The position numbers and the translations under genes are program-made. 6,120 nucleotides of DNA from Lachnospiraceae bacterium (GTDB lineage Bacteria; Bacillota; Clostridia; Lachnospirales; Lachnospiraceae), in contig JAIECC010000453.1 of NCBI GenBank assembly GCA_029068665.1, positions 1-6,120 of the forward strand, given 5' to 3'. Under the pieces are notes generated by a model. The model worked only from the letters and a program-made list of their open reading frames with translations. It had not been told where the DNA came from and ran no database searches. Shown here in pieces: positions 1 through 4,346 of this stretch (positions within the stretch are counted from its first letter, which is position 1; each line of letters begins with the position of its first letter).

Positions 1-11
1 GTTCTGAGTAA

Positions 12-83
12 TGGGATATCGCCAAATGGTAAGGCACTGGATTCTGATTCCAGCATCTGTAGGTTCGAATCCTGCTATCCCAG
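12..83 (+). tRNA. trnQ: tRNA-Gln (anticodon CUG)
   Basis: A full cloverleaf can be folded by eye. The acceptor stem is TGGGATA (12-18) with TATCCCA (76-82), followed by discriminator G83. The D-arm contains AAATGGTAA. The anticodon stem CTGGA/TCCAG closes loop TTCTGAT, giving anticodon CTG, which reads CAG glutamine codons. The T-arm is GTAGG-TTCGAAT-CCTGC. The first acceptor pair is U1-A72, a known tRNA-Gln identity feature; in bacteria that lack GlnRS, the amidotransferase GatCAB uses it. CCA is not encoded, because GTAAAAG follows, so it must be added by the nucleotidyltransferase. The gene is only 11 bases from the left edge, so its promoter, and possibly further tRNA genes of a cluster, lie outside. 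Confidence 0.96.
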
Positions 84-84
84 T

Positions 85-113
85 AAAAGACTTGTGAAAT
101 TCACAAGTCTTTT
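85..113. terminator. Bidirectional intrinsic terminator between tRNA-Gln and the WYL gene
   Basis: A 13-bp perfect stem (85-97 with 101-113) closes a 3-base loop. The flanking T-rich run (TTTTATTTTTTTT) serves + strand transcription of tRNA-Gln. The A-run at 85-88 gives a U-run on the - strand for the convergent WYL gene. The outermost base of the stem is also the last base of the WYL gene's stop codon, so the two units share one compact terminator. Confidence 0.9.
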
Positions 114-1126
114 TATTTTTTTTCATCTTCTTTTCCATACTGCTTCCACATCGCCTCTGTTTCCTTCTTCAATTGTTCCACAAAGCTTTCCGGCTGTAAA
201 ACCTTGGCTCCTGCACCGAATTTTAGTATCCACCGAAGTACCTCCGTGGTAATTGCAGTACGCTTTTCAAATAACAGACCATTTTCATTTTCAATCAGCC
301 GGTCCGCCCGATGTGCTTCATATTCCTTTACATAGCGCCCGGTTTCTTTATCAAACTGTATCTGAAGCATCTCCACATTTTTCCCGCTGAGATAAATAAA
401 CTGATTCTCATAGTGGCTTTTATTATAATTCTCCGGTAATGAAAACTGCTCCTTCAATACAGTAATCCCTTGAATCCGGGACAAACGAAAGGTACGGATT
501 GCCTGCCGAAGCTCACAATATCCCTCTACACACAAATAAGAATCAATCAAGGTCAGACTATAGGGATGTATAATTCTTTTGGTAATCTCATCCGAATTCC
601 AGCTATGATAACATATTTCAATTTTGTTCTGCTTTTCAATGGCAGCGGTTATCATCTGTTCCACTTCCGGTTTCACATCCTGATTCTTCCACTCATTTCC
701 GTCCACAATACGAATAGACTTACTTAACTCTTCAATATGCTTTCGGTTCAGGTTACCGGTATTGGCAACGATCTTCCGAAGCATCTCCCCCGCCGCAACT
801 CCCATAGTAGTATGCTCATACTGCTGCACCAGCTGCTGCATAAAGGATATAGCCATTAAATCCTGTATGGTCAAATCAACATTTTCCATGCTGAATTTAC
901 GGGCAAGAAAATATGTTTTTCCATTCCGTTCTTCCTCTTCAATGGCATAGCTCATGGATAATTCATCGATATCCCGGTTAATGGTCCGCTTAGTCAATAC
1001 CACATCCCATTTTTTTAGTTTTTCTACAATCTCATCTGCCGTATAGCCGATGGGATTCTGGGATAACAGGGATAATATATAGATTTGGCGTTCTGCAACG
1101 CTGATTTCCTTTTCATGATTTGCCAT
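113..1126 (-). CDS. WYL-domain transcriptional regulator (HTH-WYL-WCX)
   Basis: A 337-residue protein with the three-part layout of YafY/PafC-type WYL regulators. Residues about 10-60 form a winged helix-turn-helix of the HTH_11 type, including TKRTINRDIDEL as the recognition helix region. Residues about 155-225 are the WYL domain, with HPYSL, EGYC and the conserved RTFRLSRI. Residues about 251-328 are the WCX C-terminal extension. WYL domains are known or proposed ligand sensors, several binding nucleic acid or nucleotides, and family members regulate varied targets, including stress and defence genes. The namesake Trp-Tyr-Leu reads Ser-Tyr-Leu here (196-198), so the first residue is changed. 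The length is normal for the family. The start is supported by AGGAGG (1134-1139) seven bases before the ATG. The gene stands alone, and its targets cannot be inferred from the neighbours. Confidence 0.93.
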   Translation of the reverse strand: MANHEKEISVAERQIYILSLLSQNPIGYTADEIVEKLKKWDVVLTKRTINRDIDELSMSYAIEEEERNGKTYFLARKFSMENVDLTIQDLMAISFMQQLVQQYEHTTMGVAAGEMLRKIVANTGNLNRKHIEELSKSIRIVDGNEWKNQDVKPEVEQMITAAIEKQNKIEICYHSWNSDEITKRIIHPYSLTLIDSYLCVEGYCELRQAIRTFRLSRIQGITVLKEQFSLPENYNKSHYENQFIYLSGKNVEMLQIQFDKETGRYVKEYEAHRADRLIENENGLLFEKRTAITTEVLRWILKFGAGAKVLQPESFVEQLKKETEAMWKQYGKEDEKK

Positions 1127-1231
1127 TGGATTTCCTCCTAAAGTTTGATGATATTTGCTCTTTGTTCCATGCTCGCAGCATGCTGCTCTCTGTCACGACA
1201 TTCGCCCAATGAGAATGCCTACGCATAAAGA
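1127..1231. other. Structured spacer upstream of the WYL gene, with a 12-bp palindrome
   Basis: This gap between the WYL start and the terminator of the transglutaminase-like gene has no supportable reading frame. It contains the perfect palindrome GCAGCATGCTGC (1175-1186), which is G/C-rich against an A/T-rich background. On the - strand this overlaps an alternative small hairpin, ATGCT-GCG-AGCAT. Further upstream a CATTC/GAATG pair is also possible. No convincing -35/-10 pair was found; TATCAT near 1147-1152 is the best -10, without a good -35. The palindrome could be an operator for the adjacent regulator, an RNA structure in its leader, or part of a dispersed intergenic repeat. The sequence alone does not decide. 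Confidence 0.4.
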
Positions 1232-1257
1232 AAGATGGAATGTTTGCATTCCATCTT
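1224..1257 (-). terminator. Intrinsic terminator of the transglutaminase-like gene
   Basis: A perfect 11-bp stem (1232-1242 with 1247-1257) with a 4-base loop starts 18 bases past the stop codon. On the - strand the stem is followed by TCTTTATG, a short and interrupted U-tract. Termination may therefore be partial, letting some transcription continue into the WYL gene. Confidence 0.7.
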
Positions 1258-1275
1258 ATCATATATCATTTTCTG

Positions 1276-2184
1276 TTATTGTACAATCTGGCTAAAGAAA
1301 TACTTTTCATTTACAATGGAACCGGTCAGACCAAACCGTTTATTACTGATTACTCCGGTACGTCTGGTTATATCGCCTTCTACCTGTGGATCAAATACAT
1401 ATTCTGTACCGTCAATCCGAATCACAGGCCAATAATGCTCTACATTACCATTTCTAGATGTCGCCGTACTTCCATAATACAGGTCTACTTCATATCCCAG
1501 AGCTCTTGCAACATACATAAATGCAGAAGACCAGTTATTACAGGCACCATAACCATCCCTTAAAAAAGCAGTTGCCCATGCGATTGACTTCTTCCCGCTG
1601 CTATAATCGTAATTATAGTTATAATCATAGTCATAATTCCATACCATATAATCATAGCAGGCCTTTAACTGCTCGCTGCGGCTCATATCTGGTGTGGTTG
1701 CCTTCTGAATGAACTCCTGCACCAAAGTATCCAGATATTCATTTCCGGAATTCTGTATATTGCAGGGAGCATACTCTAAAACACCATATATGTCATTCTT
1801 CTCCTGTGCTTCTGCCAACAAGCCTTCCCGCTTGTTCTCTAAATCAGCGTAAAGCTGCTCTGCCTCCAGTAATTGTGTTTCATCAATATATGCCCTGGCA
1901 CCTTCAGAAGCACCTTCATATAACTCTCTGGCTTCCTGCAGTTCATCGTAGCTGGCTAATGTAACCGTATTAATCTTATTGATAACAATTGCTACTTCCT
2001 GTGCCTCCACCCGGGCTTCCATATCCTCCCCTACTGCAATCAGCGAAGTGCTCATTGCAGCCGGAGAAGTACCTTCTATCTCTAAAATTCTATGAGTATC
2101 TGTATAGCTGGTAATTGCAAGTAAGGCGCCGGTTGCTGCTACAACCATACCTGTTGCAATTCCCTTTTTCAATAAAATCTTCAT
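1276..2184 (-). CDS. Secreted or membrane-anchored transglutaminase-like protein
   Basis: A 302-residue protein. Residues 1-25 look like a signal peptide or N-terminal anchor: KILLKK, then a hydrophobic Val/Ala/Leu stretch. Residues about 63-125 are helical and resemble an AR..Y / L.AE..Y helical module found in Firmicutes surface proteins. Residues about 165-270 match the transglutaminase-like (cysteine protease) fold, with the expected triad: Cys215 in GYGACNNW, His250 in VEHYWPV and Asp265 in YVFDPQ. Such bacterial proteins act outside the membrane on protein or peptide substrates; the actual substrate here is unknown. An alternating Tyr/Asp/Asn run lies just before the catalytic part (183-194). 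The start is supported by AGGTGG (2194-2199), nine bases before the ATG. The gene has its own promoter and terminator, so it is probably monocistronic. Confidence 0.85.
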   Translation of the reverse strand: MKILLKKGIATGMVVAATGALLAITSYTDTHRILEIEGTSPAAMSTSLIAVGEDMEARVEAQEVAIVINKINTVTLASYDELQEARELYEGASEGARAYIDETQLLEAEQLYADLENKREGLLAEAQEKNDIYGVLEYAPCNIQNSGNEYLDTLVQEFIQKATTPDMSRSEQLKACYDYMVWNYDYDYNYNYDYSSGKKSIAWATAFLRDGYGACNNWSSAFMYVARALGYEVDLYYGSTATSRNGNVEHYWPVIRIDGTEYVFDPQVEGDITRRTGVISNKRFGLTGSIVNEKYFFSQIVQ

Positions 2185-2210
2185 ATCAATCTGCCACCTG
2201 TTTTATTCTT

Positions 2211-2237
2211 TATTATCAACGCAAAATGTTGATAATA
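2211..2237. repeat. 10-bp perfect inverted repeat in the leader of the transglutaminase-like gene
   Basis: TATTATCAAC (2211-2220) and GTTGATAATA (2228-2237) are exact inverted copies with a 7-base spacer. They sit 11 bases before the ribosome binding site of the 1276-2184 gene. On the - strand the hairpin is followed by A-rich sequence, not a U-tract, so it is not a terminator for that gene. It has the size and symmetry of a dimeric repressor operator, or could be a 5'-UTR hairpin affecting translation or mRNA stability. Confidence 0.75.
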
Positions 2238-2297
2238 TGCATTACGCTGCTGTATATTTGTACATATAAGCACACTTTCTTAACAACGTGTAACAGA

Positions 2298-2326
2298 ATT
2301 GTAACATATTGACAATTTCTATGCAA
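2298..2326 (-). promoter_or_regulatory. Candidate promoter of the transglutaminase-like gene
   Basis: On the - strand, -35 TTGCAT (2321-2326) is 17 bases from -10 TACAAT (2298-2303). The -10 is preceded by TGT, an extended -10 signature. The -10 matches 5 of 6 consensus bases; the -35 is weak at 3 of 6. Transcription from here would give a leader of roughly 105 bases containing the inverted repeat at 2211-2237. Other weaker -10-like sites lie nearer the gene, around 2255-2270. Confidence 0.45.
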
Positions 2327-2334
2327 CAACTTTT

Positions 2335-2430
2335 TTATTTCTTTTTCACAGGAATCCAGATTTCAGAATAATAGTTCTCATCACCGGCTCCTTTTGGGTA
2401 TTTCCTGACATCATCGTACATCTCAATTTC
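2335..2430 (-). pseudogene. 3' remnant of a GyrI-like/AraC effector-binding-domain gene
   Basis: The - strand frame closed by TAA at 2335-2337 encodes about 31 residues, beginning EIEMYDD and ending YYSEIWIPVKKK. This closely resembles the C-terminal end of GyrI-like small-molecule-binding domains (also called AraC effector-binding domains), where an E-x-Y segment is followed by a final EIWIPV strand. No start codon with a ribosome binding site and no upstream part of such a domain is present. Upstream the frame runs out of register into the end of the nucleotidyltransferase gene, whose TGA at 2433-2435 abuts it. It looks like the stump left after a deletion removed the front of the gene. The family match is by recognition, not by search. 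Confidence 0.6.
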
Positions 2431-2432
2431 AG

Positions 2433-3107
2433 TCAACAGAAAGAATAACTTTCTATTAACTTTCCTGCCCATACAAATAATCGGTCAGAATAGGTTAAAA
2501 AGTCGGCGTTATCCATATGCTCCGCATTTTTAACAGTCAAATATGTCTCTAAGATTTGCTTATCTTCATTCGATACATATTTCATTAAGTCCTTCCTATG
2601 TTTTATATAATCTCCTGTATCATAAAAATATTTCGCCTGTAACACAAATGCAGACTGCTTATACAGAGCCTGTAGGATTTCCTGACTTTTTTCATGGATA
2701 ATATTATGACAACAGGCATGATAAATATTGCAGCTTCCTGTTAAAACCGCTTGTCTAGCATGATCCTTTTGAAGCATCGGTAAAATAAAATCCATATCCC
2801 CATAGCAGGCTTGCGTATCATAATAGAACTGAAATAAATCTGACTTTTCCCAGTGCATGATTTCAACTTTTCCGGAAACAAAACCACAGATTTTGTCCCG
2901 CTCCGGCAGTTCAGAAATAATAGCATCATATTTCCTTAAATCTTCTATCGTTACATAATCGAAAATGGCAACTACATCAATATCACTATCCTCCGTTGCT
3001 TCTCCTCTTCCATAGCTTCCCTGCAAACCGATAAAAATAATTCTGTCCTGAAACTCATCTAAAATCCGCTTTGTATAACGCTTCATCCATTCTTCTATAT
3101 TAAGCAT
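2433..3107 (-). CDS. Nucleotidyltransferase-domain protein (NTP_transf_2 type)
   Basis: A 224-residue soluble protein. Residues about 12-85 carry the polymerase-beta-like nucleotidyltransferase core: G30-S31 in LQGSYGRGEATED, then metal-binding Asp42 and Asp44 in SDIDVV, with Glu82 in KVEIM as the probable third carboxylate. Residues about 139-222 are a helical C-terminal domain like those following the core in antibiotic- or protein-modifying nucleotidyltransferases. The family transfers a nucleoside monophosphate to a small molecule or protein; the acceptor cannot be named here. AAGGAG (3114-3119) lies six bases before the ATG. The stop of the upstream kinase is only 18 bases away, so the two are probably cotranscribed. 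No terminator follows, and the 3' end overlaps the effector-domain remnant. Confidence 0.85.
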   Translation of the reverse strand: MLNIEEWMKRYTKRILDEFQDRIIFIGLQGSYGRGEATEDSDIDVVAIFDYVTIEDLRKYDAIISELPERDKICGFVSGKVEIMHWEKSDLFQFYYDTQACYGDMDFILPMLQKDHARQAVLTGSCNIYHACCHNIIHEKSQEILQALYKQSAFVLQAKYFYDTGDYIKHRKDLMKYVSNEDKQILETYLTVKNAEHMDNADFLTYSDRLFVWAGKLIESYSFC

Positions 3108-3125
3108 CTGTTTCTCCTTTTATTT

Positions 3126-3965
3126 TCATTTCAATCGATACAGAATCTCTTCAAAGCAAACTCCGTCCTCAGATGGTATCCCCTTTTTATCCGTAATCAC
3201 CATACAATCCTTAATAAACCGAACTGCCTTTCTTACTGATTCCGTAAAATCCACCTGATTGACACAATCCGCTGCTATGATAGAAGAGAAAATATCTCCG
3301 GTTCCTGCCCGTTCCTGTGCCACCCGTTTACTTCGGATGATTTTTGTTGTTCCATTCGTTTCATATACCACATTGCCCAAATAGTCTCCCATAATCACAC
3401 CGGAAATGACTATCTTTTCCGCACCTACATGGCTTAGCTTTTCTGCCATGGCATATAGCTCCTTCACAGACCAGCCGCTTTCCCGGTATGGGGTATCCGT
3501 TAAAAAACAGCATTCCGTCAGATTCGGAGTCAATATATCCGCATAAGAAACCAGCTTTTTCATTTCGTTTCTCATTTCCTCTGTATACGTGGGATACAAT
3601 ACTCCATTATCTCCCATAACCGGATCGACGATTACTTTGGTCTGTTCCGTACGAAATTCCTGAATAAATTCTTCTACAATCTGAATCTGCTCCTTTGAAC
3701 CCAGAAAGCCGGTTGCAATGCCTTCAAACTCCAGTCCAAGCAGCTTCCAGTTGTGAATATACTCCCGCATCTTAGATGTATAGTCATCAAAAAAGTAATT
3801 CTCATAGCCCGTATGATTAGAGAATATAGATGTAGGCAAAGGACAGCATTGCAGCTTCATATGGGAAATAATCGGAAGGGATACGGTTATGGAACAACGT
3901 CCGAATCCGGAAATATCATTAATAACTGCTATTTTCTTTTGATTATTATGTGAAAGCTTCTTCAT
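3126..3965 (-). CDS. pdxK: Pyridoxamine/pyridoxal kinase (ribokinase-like family)
   Basis: A 279-residue cytoplasmic kinase that should phosphorylate pyridoxal, pyridoxamine or pyridoxine with ATP in vitamin B6 salvage, feeding the pyridoxal-phosphate pool. Family marks are the N-terminal NDISGFGRCS (16-25), TSIFSNHTGY (45-54), the DPVMGDNG phosphate-binding segment (114-121), TPNLTE (146-151) and the ribokinase signature AGTGDIFSS (220-228), with Asp224 as catalytic base. The length is normal for PdxK/PdxY-type proteins. The hydroxymethylpyrimidine kinase ThiD is a relative, but the GFGRCS start and the DPVMGDNG context favour B6. The start ATG at 3965 has only a weak GGGATG-like ribosome binding site, yet no better in-frame start exists. 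It is the first gene of a probable operon with the nucleotidyltransferase. Confidence 0.88.
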   Translation of the reverse strand: MKKLSHNNQKKIAVINDISGFGRCSITVSLPIISHMKLQCCPLPTSIFSNHTGYENYFFDDYTSKMREYIHNWKLLGLEFEGIATGFLGSKEQIQIVEEFIQEFRTEQTKVIVDPVMGDNGVLYPTYTEEMRNEMKKLVSYADILTPNLTECCFLTDTPYRESGWSVKELYAMAEKLSHVGAEKIVISGVIMGDYLGNVVYETNGTTKIIRSKRVAQERAGTGDIFSSIIAADCVNQVDFTESVRKAVRFIKDCMVITDKKGIPSEDGVCFEEILYRLK

Positions 3966-3990
3966 ATTTCATCCCGTTTCTTTTTATCAC

Positions 3991-4019
3991 TCTATATCTT
4001 AACCTATGGTCTGTGCCAC
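3991..4019 (-). promoter_or_regulatory. Candidate promoter of the pyridoxamine kinase operon
   Basis: On the - strand, GTGGCA (4014-4019) is 17 bases from TATAGA (3991-3996); each matches 4 of 6 consensus bases. The site lies between the tRNA-Arg terminator and the kinase start and would give a short leader of about 20 bases. A small dyad, CTGTG-C-CACAG (4011-4021), covers the -35 and could be an operator. Both assignments are tentative. Confidence 0.35.
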
Positions 4020-4038
4020 AGGCTTCTCTGTCTGAAAC

Positions 4039-4064
4039 AAAAAAGCCTAGTGAAACCACTAGGC
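4039..4064 (-). terminator. Intrinsic terminator of tRNA-Arg
   Basis: A perfect 8-bp stem (4045-4052 with 4057-4064) with a 4-base loop is followed on the - strand by six T residues (4039-4044). It starts 8 bases after the tRNA 3' end and separates the tRNA unit from the kinase operon. Confidence 0.92.
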
Positions 4065-4072
4065 CTAGCTTC

Positions 4073-4146
4073 TGCGTGCTAGAGGATTCGAACCCCCGAC
4101 CTTTTGGTCCGTAGCCAAACGCTCTATCCAGCTGAGCTAAGCACGC
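4073..4146 (-). tRNA. trnR: tRNA-Arg (anticodon ACG)
   Basis: A full cloverleaf folds on the - strand. The acceptor is GCGTGCT with AGCACGC and discriminator A73. The D-arm is GCTC-AGCTGGATA-GAGC. The anticodon stem TTTGG/CCAAA closes loop CTACGGA, giving anticodon ACG. The T-arm is GGGGG-TTCGAAT-CCTCT, with two G-U pairs. The ACG anticodon is the standard arginine tRNA for CGN codons; A34 is normally converted to inosine by TadA. CCA is not encoded. The gene has its own promoter upstream and a terminator downstream, so it is a single-tRNA unit. Confidence 0.97.
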
Positions 4147-4148
4147 AT

Positions 4149-4191
4149 ACAACTTTAGTTGTAGTCAAATGCCGACACCGCCGACATTCAA
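4149..4191 (-). other. Folded 5' leader of the tRNA-Arg transcript
   Basis: Between the expected transcription start (about 4193) and the mature tRNA end, the - strand RNA can form two hairpins. The first pairs UUGAAUGUCGGC (4180-4191) with 4165-4176 around a 3-base loop, 12 bp including four G-U pairs. The second is ACAAC-UAAA-GUUGU (4149-4162), immediately before the mature 5' end where RNase P should cut. The 7-base direct repeat GCCGACA (4171-4177 and 4180-4186, + strand) results from this near-symmetry. Confidence 0.55.
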
Positions 4192-4199
4192 CGTGTTAT

Positions 4200-4228
4200 A
4201 TGATAACAAATGAACCCTCAGATGTCAA
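4200..4228 (-). promoter_or_regulatory. Sigma-A-type promoter of tRNA-Arg
   Basis: On the - strand, consensus -35 TTGACA (4223-4228) is 17 bases from -10 TATCAT (4200-4205), 5 of 6. This is the strongest promoter match in the window and fits a highly expressed stable RNA. The start would be near 4193, giving a leader of about 47 bases. Confidence 0.88.
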
Positions 4229-4300
4229 GGGATAAATCTGCTTTTTTGTACATTTCATAATTAAAACTTTCGTTTATGCTATCCTGCTTTCTTTCAATCC

Positions 4301-4329
4301 AAAAAAGAGAAACCATATTTCATGGTTTC
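4301..4329 (-). terminator. Intrinsic terminator of the GGDEF gene
   Basis: The 8-bp stem GAAACCAT/ATGGTTTC (4309-4316 with 4322-4329) with a 5-base loop is followed on the - strand by TCTTTTTT. It begins 17 bases after the stop codon of the GGDEF gene. The remaining bases from 4230 to 4300 hold nothing else I can support. Confidence 0.85.
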
Positions 4330-4346
4330 CCTTTCCACATTCCGTC

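Noticed and set aside
470..727. + strand open frame inside the WYL gene
   Set aside because: It is a shadow of the well-supported WYL coding sequence, with no ribosome binding site and no recognisable domain.
113..1126. WYL regulator as a marker of a phage-defence island
   Set aside because: No restriction, CRISPR, BREX or other defence gene is visible anywhere in the window.
1235..1563. + strand open frames antisense to the transglutaminase-like gene
   Set aside because: The opposite frame holds a complete catalytic triad and signal peptide; these frames start within a terminator hairpin and resemble no known protein.
2433..3107. Nucleotidyltransferase as the antitoxin of an MNT/HEPN toxin-antitoxin pair
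   Set aside because: No HEPN partner lies next to it, the protein is longer than typical MNT antitoxins, and its neighbour is a metabolic kinase.
3946..4152. Open frame of 68 codons on the - strand
   Set aside because: It runs straight through the tRNA-Arg gene and its terminator. The peptide (LDRAFGYGPKGRGFESS) is the familiar spurious translation of a tRNA.
4171..4186. GCCGACA direct repeat as a possible attachment site or short repeat array
   Set aside because: There are only two copies, explained by the near-symmetric leader hairpin; no integrase or mobile-element gene is nearby.
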